64,000 nucleotides of DNA from Salvator merianae (GCA_003586115.2 QVOM02000116.1:43967024-44031023); one strand, 5' to 3'. Shown: positions 45,425 through 57,870, counted from the stretch's first letter. Notes: a model not told the origin generated them from the letters alone. Program-made: numbers and translations.

Positions 45425-46235
45425 AGACAATAAACAGTTAACTTCCTTTAATATATTTTGTTGGGCTACACTAAACTGAAGGCTTCAGCTACTTGTACTA
45501 CTTGTACTACTTTTCTCCCTTTTAGGAACATCTGTTTCTTCTTTAATCATTCATAATGATAGATGTTTGGTACTTTGGTGTCAGTATGGGCCCATGCACA
45601 ATTGCCACATACAGTGGTATCACGTTGGCATTACTGCCAGTTGACCACTGAATGAACACTTCATCCAATGCCATGTCACTGCAAAGCACAGGTTTCTATA
45701 CATTAAGGGGAAGTGGAAATCTCAAATCCTTCCAGTGTTTTGGCAGTAACATATGCAGCTGTCAATGTCTGGCATGTGAAATGGCAGCTGCAGATGATGT
45801 GTGGTCCCAGTGGAAATCTGCTCTTACTACATGGACATATGGGCAACTGGCACATCTCCAAGGAATTGAAACCCCCTATTTTACCCCATTCCACTGTCCT
45901 ACCATTGCCTTTCTAGACATAGGGTTTGTCTAATTAGCAAAAATCCTGATATAGTCCCACTGTTGTGAGAATTACAAACATCTTTCACTCTGTTGCATCT
46001 TTGTAGATACAAAAATGAATTCCAACTTATTCTGAATTACTTACTTAAACATGTACGAAGACATGGCAAAATAACTCATCAACAAGTTTAGGAAGAGAAG
46101 AAGCAATCCCAGCATCCAACTGGGAAAGTGAGAAGTCATATTCTTCCTTAGGGTTGTAGCAGGTTGCGAAAGCTTTTCAGGTAATTGTCTAAAACCATCC
46201 ATGGAGAGAAAGTTATTGCTACATATTTTTTCTCC
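45425..46235. other. Anonymous sequence
   Basis: No family recognised. ACTTGTACTACTTGTACTAC at 45491 is a small direct repeat. Confidence 0.5.
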
Positions 46236-46240
46236 TGCAG

Positions 46241-46300
46241 TGTCTCACCTGTTTCGACTGTTGGAAGCTAAGTAATCTTCCACAGCTCAGCACCCCCCAG
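46241..46300 (+). other. Candidate 60-nt exon (splice-flanked, open)
   Basis: 3' splice site TATTTTTTCTCCTGCAG, then 60 bases without a stop in frame 1 (CLTCFDCWKLSNLPQLSTPQ), then |GTATGTTA. Length is a multiple of three. No known protein recognised and no second exon seen, so this is weak. Confidence 0.15.
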
Positions 46301-46309
46301 GTATGTTAA

Positions 46310-48690
46310 ATATCTGCTCACTTTCCAAGCCCAGAAAACAGGAGGCTGATATCTAGTGGTGCATCTGTTTAGAGGCAGATGAATCAATAGTGCAGAGCCT
46401 CTTGGGCAGGAAACTCATCTGACCTGTTAGAAATGAAGGTCATCAACAAGGATACCTCCAAGGCACATTACTGTTCAATCAGCTCTTTTGTCTGCTTCTG
46501 AAGCAGATAACTGGAAAGACCTGGTTTGAAACGCACAGAAGGAAGGGAAATACCTGGATGCTATCCTGGAAGACAAATAATGTATTGCCCAGGTCTCTTC
46601 ATTTAAGTATTTGGCTATATTCTCTCGAGTCAGTTTGTAGTTCTTTACATTTAAATAGTAGGGGCAGGAGATAGGCAAGCACAAGCATGAGAGGCAAAAT
46701 AGGATTTCTGCATTTGATTTACTATCTTTACATTCATTTTGTTTGTTTTGGCTTGGACAAAATTTGTCTGAATCTGGGGACAGGCTGCCTGATTTGCATA
46801 CCTATGTATTGCTAATAGGCATCTATATATTTTTCTATACTACTCTATTAATTTGCATGCTACTTTTAAAATAACAACATCAACAATAATAGCCACAACC
46901 ACAGTCACAATAAGTGTCAAATGCAAACCTCAACCAGTGCCCTTGATCAGTCACTAATGAGTGAGTTATAACCCCTACAAGTCCAGCAGCCAGCAGATCC
47001 TGATGAAAGTCTGATGATGAAGTACAATCTATCTCTCCTCATCAAAGATAGCTGCTAAAGGTCAAATCCAGGCACCTGCCTAGCCATATCATCAGGAAAC
47101 ACAGAGACACGGAAGATGATTAAACCCAACTGAGAACTGGGCATGGACTGGCAGCATTTGGGCATTTTAGCAAGCCAAGACACTACTCTCTTTGTGGAAA
47201 GAACTCTTCACTTCCTAACAAAAGTTTAAGCTTTTGAATATTGGACCCTTGATTACTAAACTTCCTGACCAAGCCTTATTAGACACCTTCTATAGATCAT
47301 TCTTTCCCAATGGGTAAAATTTAACAGCCCTACAAAGCCTTTGCTTTAAATCTGAGAGTATTGGTTCCTGTTTATAGCAACAATAAATATTTTCATATTT
47401 TTATGGTCATCTGCACATTCCTTCACTGAAATTCTATTAACAATTACCCAGGCCAGAAAAACAATCCCTTGTGTAGAGCACCAGATGGAAACAGTGCAGG
47501 AGTTTGCATGATTCAGTGATAACCAGAAGCTATGTTGTTGCTAGAATTGCTACTGAAAGGGTCACCTAAGCTAGACAGGTCTTGTCTAAGATGTTAAAGT
47601 AGGAGCTACACAGCTTTATTATAGTGTGTTGAATGTGCAATGAGGGAACAGTGCTTGCACAATACTGCTAATCCTGCATGCAACACAGAAGAAGAGCATA
47701 GTGTCTGCCTAGATGCTGCACTCTTCTCCTCCCCTGCTGCCATAAATGTCAGAAGAGTGGTTTGAAAAGATCTCGGATGATAGCCCAGCCACCACTGCTT
47801 GAGCAGACTTAATGTTTGTCTTGGCAGAGTTCCTGGATTCAAAGACCCTTGCTGGATTGAAGACGATTTTCCATCTGATAGTTGGACAAAGGTGGTGAGC
47901 AAACAGCACACTTCTACACTGAGAATAGCACTACAAACATAGTGTTATTATTTAGTGTGAAAAGGGAAAGCAGCTAACATTGTAGCACTTCCCACCTTCT
48001 TATATGTATCCTGCATAAAAATGTTTTAAATACCTATTATAAATGATGGACCAAGAAAACAAAATTCATGTTGGATCAGTCATCACCTTAGGCATCAGTC
48101 AATGAATGGACTACATGACTCAGCTTGTTCTTCTAGGCAACCAGGGTGGAACTGTTGCAAAGTGAGTGAAAGAACCAACACTGTGGAAAACAACAGCTGA
48201 TAGGAAAAAATAGAACAGTCATGAGATCTTATTCTGAATTAAACCTGAAGATCAAGTGATTCCAAAAAAGAATATTTGAAATTTGGAAACATAAACTACC
48301 TGACTTTGAAATGCGTGAAAAGCATTTAATGTATCCAACAACATTTAGTCTTAGAATCAAAGTTTTTTTTGCTATTTTTGTTTTTACTGAAATGAACTTC
48401 AAGAACTAGATTGACAAATTAAAACTATATTTAAAGTTGATATGGTCTTTGGACTAATCAATAAACTTAAACTTGAAACTTAAACTTGAAACTATATTTA
48501 CTTCTATTTTTTTTCTTTAATTTGTTGTGGCTGTTGCTGCAACAGTAAAGTATTTCTAAACCTAAACTGCCAATATGGTTGATTGCATGATTGATAGCCA
48601 ATAAAACAAATCTGAAGTTGAAATGCATGAGATTTGTAAAGAAACAAATTAAAATGTAATTCCTAATAATATAGGACAGAATGATGAGGA
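46310..48690. other. Mostly unique-looking sequence
   Basis: 46.3-48.7 kb shows no clear repeat family. Direct words AAACTTAAACTTGAAACT recur at 48466-48491. There is no gene signal. Confidence 0.45.
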
Positions 48691-48719
48691 TAGGGGCAAA
48701 AATGTTCAGCAAAATAACA

Positions 48720-49775
48720 GTATAACTCAGCTAACCCTTAGACAATTGGCAATGGGGGGAAGCCAAATGATGGGGAAAGATTTCCAGAATTAAAAAAAAA
48801 AATAGAAAAGAAATATTGAAGATTTTGCAATATCTAGATTTGGTGATACAAGCAATAGCAACAGAAACAGTGACAGAAAATAATCAACTAATATATAGTA
48901 CAGTAGCTGTGATAACACTGGAATTGATATAAATTGATACTACATCAAAGCATGAAGTTCAAATGTCAGAATGGAAAATCAGGCTTAAAATGAAAATCAA
49001 CAAACAAATGGCTGATATTAACATCTTAAAGAACTTGAAAGAAAGAAAATGAAAGAAAAAAGGGTCAAGGAGAGGGTTTTTTTAACTCTCCTTTTAAGTT
49101 TTTTGGACTCTAATAGACATTTCAGAGGAATTGAAACAATAAAAAAAAACTGCATCAAGGAAAACTGAATGATGCAAAGCCCAAATCAACCAATTGACCT
49201 AGAATCTGCAGTTTAGAGCAAAACAACATTTGTTTTATATTTTTTTCCTGACAAAGAGGAAATACTGAAATTTTGGGAAAATACATAGGATGATCTGGAA
49301 GAAGACACAAAAGAGGCAAAATGGACAAAACAAATTTTAAAAAATCAGTTCAGTTAAAATGGATGACATGTTCATAACATTAGAAATAGCAGGGAGGAGG
49401 TTAAGAAGGTTACAAACTGGAGTGCACTAGGAAATGATGAAGTTCATGGATTTTGGATTAAGCACCTGACCAGTCTCCATGAAAGATTAACCATTTGATT
49501 TTTGCTACATAGTACAAATATGAATAATAGAGGAATGGATGACAACTGAGAGACTAATTTTGATATAAAGTAATAGCAAGCAATTACAGATGAATCACAT
49601 ACCTACAACAATGTTTAAGCTGCTAATTGCAATGAATGTAATTTTGAACTAAATATTTTAAAATTAAATGTCGCCTGTTAGATCAAAAAGGTAATGAAAG
49701 AAACTCATGAATAATGAAGGATCAATCACTAATTGATGAGATGATACTATACTTAAAAATTTGAAGAGAAGACCC
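48720..49775 (+). mobile_element. R4/Dong-like LINE, N-terminal to RT start
   Basis: Patterns in order: LQYLDLVIQAIATETVTENN (near 48816), QMSEWKIRLKMKINKQMADI (near 48967), EEILKFWENT (near 49257), KEAKWTKQ, VKKVTNWSALGNDEVHGFWI and KHLTSLHERL (49400-49490), then PTTMFKLLIAMN (near 49600) and MKDQSLIDEMIL (near 49715). The NWxAxGxDxVHGxWIKxLTSLHERL order is that of R4/Dong LINEs, which occur in squamates and fish. Stops and frameshifts throughout. It stops where the MITE at 49776 begins. Confidence 0.7.
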
Positions 49776-49913
49776 TAGCCTGGTCTATACGCTGTCCTGT
49801 GTGGGTAGAATGTACTAGGAATGGGAGGGACCTCTCTGGTCCACTCTAAGGTGTGTACGAAAGAGGCCCAGAGGTGGAGCATAGTCCAGTCTATCAGCAA
49901 GTGCAGAAAAGCC
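49776..49913. mobile_element. hAT-like MITE, right half
   Basis: GCTGTCCTGTGTGGGTAGAA, GGTGTGTACGAAAGAGG, and terminus CAAGTGCAGAAAAGCCC: the right half of the 43.6-kb family, at the broken end of the R4-like LINE. Confidence 0.65.
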
Positions 49914-49914
49914 C

Positions 49915-51330
49915 AGAAAGGAAGCAGATACAAGCCATAAAAGGAATAACAAATGATCTTAAGGAACAGAAGTCTTTCCATGGGCTCCTTCTGACCTCAG
50001 CTATAAAAGTCTTCACATGCAACCTTATGGGCCTGTATTCCACATGACTGGAATTAATGAATACAAGAATAATAAGCCTCTGAGGTGATTTACATGCATT
50101 GATTAAATGTCAGAAATGAAATGCAAGAAGTTCAATTACCACAGACATGGAGAACAAAGGCAGAAAGATTGTTTCCATTGTTTAAGCAACTTAATTATCA
50201 ATTCCTTTGGCATATGACTGTGCATCCCCTTTTAACCAAAAGGCTATTTAGTAAAATGTGTAGTAAACAAGACATTTATTCCAATGCAAGAATGATGGAG
50301 ATATCCACAAAAACTGGCATTTTGAGTGAAAATATGACACTGGAGAATGAGCGCCTCTGGTTGGAAGGCGTCCAATACATTGCTGGGGAAGAGTAGAGTG
50401 AAACTAAATGGACAGAAGCTCTGAGCTAAGAATATAGCACGGCATTGTCCACTTTGCACTTATGGACCAAAGAATGAGTAGATATAATAACCAAATCCCA
50501 GATATAATAACTTTTCAATGATCTCCAATGAATGTCACCCTCTCTCAGGTTCATTTGTTTTGGTGAGAAGGAACCTACAGAAACTTCCAAATGTGCCTGT
50601 GTTAGGTATTGATCACCATCATCACCAACAACCATTTTTGATCCACTGCTGGTTCAAAGTCTCCTCAAGCTTCTTATTCATTCATTCATTCATTCATTTT
50701 TCTATCCTGCCCTATAGCCATGCTGCTCAGTAGAAATAATATTGATGCTAAGGAGAAAGGGGATCCCAATGTCAGAAAATGCTGAAATCCTGTCACCAGT
50801 TAGATCACTTACAAGCATATTTTGATCAAAATGGATAACATATATAATATGTTCACTGTAATAACAAAGTCTTAGGAAATATCAAAGCCATGCTTCACAA
50901 AACCACTGCACAATGCTCAAAGGCAAATAATCTATAAATGCTAACATTAATTAGCTAAGCTCCTTGAAATGCTACCCGCAAGCCACAGGATGGTTCCTGG
51001 TTTGTAATGAATCCCTGTTTGAAAACAGCAGGCAGTCCAATGTAAAATGCAGCACCACAGCATTCCACAGACAAGCCAAACGTCACGTTGATTTGGGTGC
51101 AGCTGAAGGAAAGAAGGAGCTAGAGGGGCTGAAGCAAACACTAGGATGGCTTGAGGTTAGAAGGAGATTCCCCTTTCCAGAAGGATGTCACGATATGGCA
51201 GTGTTATGAAAAAGAAAGACAAGTTATTTCGAGATGCAAAAGCCAGTTCAGTGTTAGTTTAAAAAATAGATAGGGAACAGCTTTTACAAATTCCAGAGGG
51301 AGACCCAGCTTTCATACTTTCAGCCCTTTA
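49915..51330. other. Anonymous sequence with one 91-codon frame
   Basis: The frame at 50121-50396 has no recognised domain and no splice context. A reversed L2-like tail with (ATTC)n lies at 50670-50720 (TTATTCATTCATTCATTC, TCTATCCTGCCCTATAG). Confidence 0.45.
50670..50722 (-). mobile_element. L2-like LINE terminal tail with (ATTC)n
   Basis: (ATTC)6 followed by TTTTTCTATCCTGCCCTATAG, as at 11.06 kb. Confidence 0.5.
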
Positions 51331-51535
51331 AAGAATTGCACGTTTACAGCAGCGTAAAGTTTTGTGGTCCGAATGAACTGGAATCCATTAAAGCATATCT
51401 TGTAATGCGAATTTGGTGGACTTTAATTAAGGCAACACAGAAGGTTCTTTGTAGCTTTTATGAAGACTCTCACAGTACTATGGAACTTCAGGAAGCAATG
51501 GCATGGTGCAAAATAAGCAAAGTTTAATAGAAAGA
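51330..51535. promoter_or_regulatory. Candidate conserved non-coding element
   Basis: Unique block with GTTTACAGCAGCGTAAAG, CATATCTTGTAATGCGAATT, GGTGGACTTTAATTAAGGC and ATAAGCAAAGTTTAATAG. It keeps CpG and TTTAATTAA homeodomain-type sites. Untested. Confidence 0.3.
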
Positions 51536-51539
51536 AAGC

Positions 51540-52430
51540 AAGGCTTTGACCAAAGCCTCATCCTCCCCCCACGCTTTGTTCATGGTCCTGATCCATAGGC
51601 AACTACTGAGCAGAAAGGTGATGAAAGATAAAGAGTTCATGTATTAAGATCAGCTCAGGGACCTGGGTATTTTATTTTGTAGAAGTGTCCACATGGAGGT
51701 GAGAAAAAGACATGTGAGGGGTGGGAGCCCAGGGCTTGCCCGAGAGGTGAAAGGTGAACTGTTTTCGCATGAAAACATGCCCTCACAAGCATCAAAGCCA
51801 GGAAATGAAAGTTCCCCAGCTTCAACGTATTAGACTGGTGGCACTAAGCAAAGTACAAGCAATGGCATCAGAAACCAGCCATTTTCTGCACATTGGTTAA
51901 CGACCCCAGGCAGATAGTGATCTAGGTAAGCTGCCTGCACTACCACCATTAATCTGCATGGTGATGTCAGAGGAATTCAAGAGCAGCAAAGGCTTAGCAG
52001 AGTGGATTATCCTGCTTTGCAAAAAGATTGCTTCTGAAGGTGGATTCTAAGCCCCAAGAGCACGCACATCCCCAGGGGCTGTCACCCTTATTTGCCTGTG
52101 TAGGTGTCTGTGAAATCATTCCTTGAAGAGAAATTTGAGATCTTTGTTCATAGTTATAGAGTCCTACAAAGTTACGTTCTCTCCTTCATGTCTTTTAATA
52201 TCTGTTTGAAGCCACTGGGGCAACATTCTGCACACTGTGGGAGCAGGATGTCTTCTATTTGCTAAGGACACACACTCTGTTCCATGAGAACCAGGGGAGA
52301 GGCTCTAAGTGCTGGAACAGTGATGAGGACTTTCACTCACTAGACAATGACCAATAAACTGCAGGTGAATTCTAATATGGAAGGTCTGTTCATGAAGGGA
52401 TGGCATTGCTCCTATAGGATCAGATTAAGG
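51540..52430. other. Anonymous sequence containing a dispersed motif copy
   Basis: Copy 4 of the dispersed motif at 51789-51891. The rest is unrecognised. Confidence 0.5.
51789..51891 (+). repeat. Dispersed motif family, copy 4
   Basis: GCATCAAAGCCAGGAAATG, TGAAAGTTCCCCAGCTTC, and downstream TCAGAAACCAGCCATTTTCTG, matching copies 1-3. Confidence 0.5.
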
Positions 52431-52760
52431 CTGAATCCACACAGCATCATTACGATGCATTGAGGGTGCACTGAGGGCACAGTGTCACCTTGAGACTGTA
52501 CCTTCATTGCACTCTCAAAATGGAGGGAAGGTGTGGTAACTGATGAGACACCACACTCTTCCACCCTTACACCACCACAAGCACCATTAAGACACTGTAG
52601 AGCCCTTCAGCTTGCCTTATCTCACCACTGCTGCTGCCTGTTTTCAAAGACATAAAATGGTCCATGGGGGCATTTCCTATCTTAACCCCCCCCCCTGCCA
52701 TTTCAAAGTGGGGCGCCTGCTTCAATATGGAGGGTGAGGGAAGACCTTCTTCCCACTTAT

Positions 52761-52975
52761 GAAATGGTGTGAGGACTTCCCTCATTGACATTTGATGGGC
52801 AAGAGAAGCTTGCTTGATCACTGGATCAGACGTCATTGCACAGTCAGTCATGTGAAGAGGAGAGCTTTCCATCCACCCCCACAAGATCAGTTGTAAAATG
52901 ACATCTGATCCATTGCGGGGAGCAAGCTTCCCTCACCCATCAAATGGAAGTGAGGAAAGCTCTCACACTATTTGA
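52761..52975. mobile_element. Fold-back (inverted repeat) MITE core
   Basis: Left arm 52761-52837 and right arm 52897-52975 are inverted copies: ATTTGATGGG and CCCATCAAAT, GAAGCTTGCT and AGCAAGCTTC, GGATCAGACGTCATT and AATGACATCTGATCC. About 78-base arms, 59-base spacer. AAGGCTGAATCCACACAGC at 52430 may be its outer end. Confidence 0.75.
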
Positions 52976-53204
52976 CAGGGCAGACAGGCAATTCATCTTC
53001 AAGAGAAGCAAATTAATTCCCTTTAAGGCAATAGGGGCCAGGCACTGTCCTTCTCATCCAGATTCAGTCAAAGTTGTCATCCATACACACAAGACTATCC
53101 ATACTGTGCACCACCCTGGAACCCTGAGTGGATACTGCTGCATGAGAAAGCTGCTGTCAACAGCCCCAAAACATGGGAATCACTGCTGGGGACAGGAAGT
53201 GTGA

Positions 53205-53865
53205 GTGAAGTCCTGCACATTTGCACCCCCCAGTAGCACATGTTTACACAGTGCCCAAGAGTCACAAAAACTTCATTATGGGCATAGACTCATGCAAACA
53301 GCAATCAGGGTGTTTTCATGCAAAAGTTAAAATGTTGTTAACCTAAAACCCAATGAAAAACAACATGGCTAATATTTTTACAGGGAGAATGGAAACTTGG
53401 GGTACATGGAATCCTTCCTTCATAATGTTTTCTTTGTTGAATCTTTTTAAAGTCTCCACAGCTAGTGTTTATGTTAAATTTGCTACTATCTTTGTGCTTT
53501 TTCTGCTTCCACCAGGAGTTTTGCAATGGTTTCAGTTACATGCTTGTTTATTCCAGTCAGAAACAGTATTAAATAGCATTTTAAAGATCTACCAGGTTGT
53601 TTAGTCATATGTTGAAGAGGACCATAACATCCCTGATTTAAAGAACATTTTAAAAATATACGAATCAAAGGCCATGTCTTCATGGCAAGGGATGGAGGAT
53701 ACCAGATGAGGATCTCAGCAGAATCACCTCATTGCCATGTCAACAGATCTTTCCAACGTCTCCTTTTCAGGGCACAAAGGCACCTGATGACTCTGAAAAT
53801 GCTAACTAGCTGTCTCTGGAAAGGGATAGTCTCATACTTTTAAAAAATTACTATGATGTGCCATA
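53205..53865. other. Anonymous sequence
   Basis: Nothing recognised. Confidence 0.5.
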
Positions 53866-53869
53866 TGCA

Positions 53870-54265
53870 TGGCTCTACTTGATGAAGTTCCAAAAGCAAT
53901 GGCTGCTGCTGGATGAAGCAGTTCCCATATCACTCCAGTTCTACATACTTTGTACTGACTTCCAGTGGGATTTCAGGGCCAGTTTCTGATGCTCAGGATT
54001 AGGAACTGGATACATGTATTGCCTATGCTGGTACCCTTTTTTTCCAACATATCAGGATTACTTACCCTTTGAAAACAACTAAAAAAGTATTTGTTTTCCT
54101 TAACTTAAAAAAAAAAATCCCTTGAGCAAGTTTTTCTTGGATGTTGTGTTAGGTTGGTATATTTTTAATATGCTTGATTTATTTTTGTAATGCATTATTG
54201 CATCTTGGAATTTTACAAGCTGTCCTGAATTCTTTTGGTAATAGGGCTGGCTATAAATCAGATAG
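53870..54265 (+). mobile_element. L2-like LINE 3' end
   Basis: Frame near 53930-53990: ITPVLHTLYXLPVGFQGQF, the 'HITPVLxxLHWLPVxFRxxFK' box of L2 ORF2. The non-coding tail ends CTGGCTATAAATCAGATAGG, which seeds the tetranucleotide repeat that follows. Confidence 0.7.
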
Positions 54266-54419
54266 GTAGGTAGCTAAGTAGGTAATGGATGGATGGATGG
54301 ATGGATAGATAGATAGATAGATAGATAGATAGACAGATAGAGAGATGATAGACAGATAGACAGATAGACAGACAGATAATGGATGGATAAGTAGGTAGGT
54401 AGGTAGACAGACAGACAAT
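54262..54419. repeat. Compound (GATG)/(GATA)/(GACA)/(TAGG) microsatellite
   Basis: GGAT x5, GATA x8, mixed GACA/GATA, then GGAT, TAGG and GACA units. It grew from the end of the L2-like element. Confidence 0.95.
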
Positions 54420-54424
54420 GAATG

Positions 54425-54825
54425 CTGCACAGATGTCTTTTATCCATAGCATTTTTCTTTTAAAATAGTATTCACAGAATCTTGAATTAGCCTTTCTGGC
54501 CATCTCAGTATTATTGAAGGTTTAGCAACCAAGGCAAGGCAGCATGGCAGGAGTCACATGACAGCATTTCCTGACACTTTGAGGCTGCAGCATTTCCTTC
54601 CTTTCTTATCCCTTTGCCCTGTGCCCTATGTAGACTTTGTTTCAGACAAATGCATACGCTATAGGAATTACATGACCTAAACATTTTAGTTTATGCCCCC
54701 CAATGCAGAGGGGAAACAAATCCCCTCCCAACCAAGAATGAGATCTTCTCTCCTGCAAGATTTTATAATGCAATTCCTAATGTAATGCAATTCCTCCACT
54801 CCCCAACTGATGCCTCGAACAGAGC
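54425..54825. other. Anonymous sequence
   Basis: TAATGCAATTCCT is repeated at 54766 and 54781. No gene. Confidence 0.5.
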
Positions 54826-54834
54826 CAAGTGCCT

Positions 54835-55090
54835 CTTAGGAGGAGAATTAGCATTATAAACCAATTCCGGTTAATTTATATTTATATGAAGGCATCTCTT
54901 CTGGATGACCCTTTGACTGCTGAATATGGTAGTTAAGTTGGTACATGCTGTTAAAAATATTGAACCATTTTTGCCATTAACAATCATGCCACAACATATT
55001 GCTCAGCATGAAAACGAAATGATAAAGATAAGGCAGTTAATAATTGGAAGATTGGCTATTGTATTGCATATTATTGAAATGAGCACCAAG
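54835..55090. promoter_or_regulatory. Candidate conserved non-coding element
   Basis: Unique block with CATTATAAACCAATTCCGG, TGCCATTAACAATCATGCC, CAGTTAATAATTGGAAGATT and GGCTATTGTATTGCATATTA. Many TAAT, SOX-like ACAAT and POU-like words. Untested. Confidence 0.3.
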
Positions 55091-55139
55091 CACTGATTCT
55101 GAATACATGTTCCTAATTCTTCTTATTTATCTATTTGCA

Positions 55140-56395
55140 GGAGCAACACGAAAATAGAGAATCAATGTCAAAAATTATACCAAAAACATATTTTGTGTGA
55201 CTTTTCTTGACTGTGGACATAAAGACAGATTCCACAATGTAACTCCTGTTAACTTCCCTATCTCCTCACAGCATTCAAAACACCTTAAAGGGGCATTGAA
55301 GTCTGCCTGTCTCAACAGCATCCCATTCCAAAGGGACTTGAGGGCACACAGGGGAACTCCAAGGAGCAAGAAGTTCAGTGTATGAGAAGCAACTCTGAAG
55401 TTGCTTCTCACACCCCGAGTTGACCTTCTCTGTGGTGAAACATTCCATGTTTGCATGGGGGGGCAGCTTGAAAACTGCAGCCCTAGGGACAGCAATGGAG
55501 ACATCAAACTGCTTGCTGAGGCTGCAAGCATAACTTCCTCCAGTAGAAGTGCCTCTCCAAGGCATTTGTTACCAGCAAAGTGGAAACACCACCATTATCA
55601 CACTGAAGACACTGAAAGCTGATTTGTCTCCATACTCTAGTGGTGGCTAGAGTTGTAGAACATGAACAATGCTAGGCTGAAAAGATGTGCAGCAAGTTCT
55701 CATTCAGCTATAAGGCTCCTGTGTTGTGTTCATGCCAGTCATTGTCTTGGTCCAATCCGGGCTTTTTTTTGTTGTTGTTAGTTTTTTGGATAATGAAATG
55801 GGTGGAACAAAATCTTGTACAGTATCCTGGCAGTCATAGAAGACTGTGTTGCAAACTCTATAGATAATTAATGCCACTAGGATTTTTATTTCACTCAGCC
55901 CTCATTGCAGACTCTCATGGCAAGCTCTCATTAGTCTAACATCTGCAGATCCATACTCCAAGGGTGTGCAGAATAACAAGGTGGGAGAAAAGGAAGGGAG
56001 CAGCAGAAAGACAGAAAACAAAGAACTGGTCCTTGCTTCTTCTTGGCTCTGGCCCCACATGCTGCTGGAATACAGATGACCTCTGACGAATAGAGATCTA
56101 AAATTGCTCAGTTATATTCCTCTGGTTATAGAGAACTTAGGGAAAATAGTGCAATGGATGCAAGATACCAGTGCACCTAAATATTAAAACATTCATCCTG
56201 TTTTGCAGTAGAACTTGGCTTAGACAGGTAGAATTGACACTCTCTGTCATTCTCCAGGTCCATCATTGTTGCCCTATAGCCCTGAACTTCAGAACACCCC
56301 TGCCATAGTGATTGGAGTGCCATACTGGGACTTAGAAGTTCAGAGATCTCCACACAGATGTGAACGTGACCAAGTGACTTAAGGGCCACTCACTG
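55140..56395. other. Anonymous sequence
   Basis: GAAGCAACTCTGAAGTTGCTTC at 55386-55407 is a short palindrome. Frames of ~118 codons on the minus strand (55175-55531) show no domain. Confidence 0.5.
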
Positions 56396-56400
56396 CCTCT

Positions 56401-56618
56401 CAGGCTGCATCCACATGCAGCAAAAAAGAGCAGCTTAGAGGTAGTAGCTGCCACATGTTAGTGTTCCCATTCCACCTCTAACCCACTTCAAACTCCAGAA
56501 CATATTCCTCCATAGTGCATGCTCTGGCCTTTAATGTGAATGAAAGATAAGATGGGACACTAGCTTCTACATGCTACCACCTCTAAGCTTTTTAAAATGT
56601 GTATGGATGCAGCCTCAG
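56401..56618. mobile_element. hAT-like MITE, 'AGGCTGCATCCA' family
   Basis: Left CAGGCTGCATCCACATGCAG, right GTGTATGGATGCAGCCTCAG, inverted. GCTTAGAGGTAGTAGC and GCTACCACCTCTAAGC pair as subterminal arms. Relative of the 28.0-kb copy. Confidence 0.75.
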
Positions 56619-56635
56619 AGTAATCTAGCTAACAG

Positions 56636-57080
56636 ACTTTGTCCCTTTCTGCACTTACCTTAGTTCAGTACTATTATCCCTCTTCAGGACCTCACCAATC
56701 TACACATTAGTGCAGACCTGTGAGGCCCCTGGGCACTGCTGGTACACTCTGTCCACACTGGACAGAGTGCAGTCCCAGTCAGAGAGGCCCTGACTGAAAT
56801 TACTGATAGACCTCAATACTGAAGTCTACTGGTGGACCAGTGGACTCTGGTCCAAAACATGAAGGCATGCAGAAAGTAAGCCTCTGTGTTCAGGATTACC
56901 AAGGGACCCTGGTGGATCTGAAACTAGGAACATTTGTTCTTAGCCCTTTGGGGTGTGCAAAGCCTGGTTTAGAAGTTCACACAAGTTTTTGGGGTGGGAT
57001 GGGGGTTGGTCTGGAGCAGTGCCATTGTGCAAACCCACTGGTTCAGCCCATGGAAGGGTGAGTGAAGAAAGGCTCTTTGT
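56636..57080. mobile_element. hAT-like MITE, 'TCTTTCTGCACTTACC' family
   Basis: Left GTCCCTTTCTGCACTTACC, right GGTGAGTGAAGAAAGGCTC, inverted. CTTTGT stands just outside both ends, possibly part of the target duplication. Interior has CACTCTGTCCACACTGGACAGAGTG, a palindrome shared in type with the 43.6 and 61.3 kb copies. Confidence 0.75.
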
Positions 57081-57084
57081 GACA

Positions 57085-57870
57085 GTGAATTAGGACAGCA
57101 TTGACTTCCATAATGGGGCCTAGTGATATGCAAGGCAGCAACTGACATCTCACTTTTAGTTGTGCCAAATTATGAGTTTGATCCGCTATGAATCAAAACA
57201 TGATTTGGTGTGTGCAAAAATGAGATGCTAATCCCTTCCTTTATTGTCCACATGACCTCACCACCTGAGTCACTTGTAAATCAAGGAGAAGGAGAACTTA
57301 TGCCTATTGTTCAAATCTGGTGGAGGAAAACTGAGATAGAATTAAGATAAACAAATTATTTTTAAGTGTAATTAGACTTCATAAATATTGCTCAGTAATT
57401 GAGCTCATACTTTGCTTGTAGCTGGATCCTATTCATAAATCAGGCAGCTACTTGAGTTCTCCAAACACAGTTTTCTGTGATCATACCCAGAGAACCCTAG
57501 CTAAAATAGTAAAATTAGATAACCTTTCAATCATGAAAGTAGAAAAATAAGAGAATCTACTCCATCTGGACACAATAATCATGTCATATCTAATAGCCAC
57601 TGATGATCATATTCCTCATGAACCTCCATTATTTTTGAAATCATTAGCTGCATTTGCATAGTGACTTTTGGCACCATGATGGTGCAGAGAGGTTACAGAA
57701 ATTACACACATTTACACCTAATGGCACTGTGGGTAGGCTCAAAGAGTAAAGGGTCCACAAGACCCTACATTCAATGTATACAAGTCCTGGTATAAATGCT
57801 CCATAGAGCTTTCCCTAGCACTTTTAGTCCCTTTTTGTATTGGGCTTTGTTCTGGATCATATCTTGGAAT
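57085..57870. other. Anonymous sequence
   Basis: Nothing recognised. Confidence 0.5.

Noticed and set aside
55175..55565. Two overlapping minus-strand frames of 96-118 codons
   Set aside because: No domain, no splice sites, and comparable open frames exist on the other strand.
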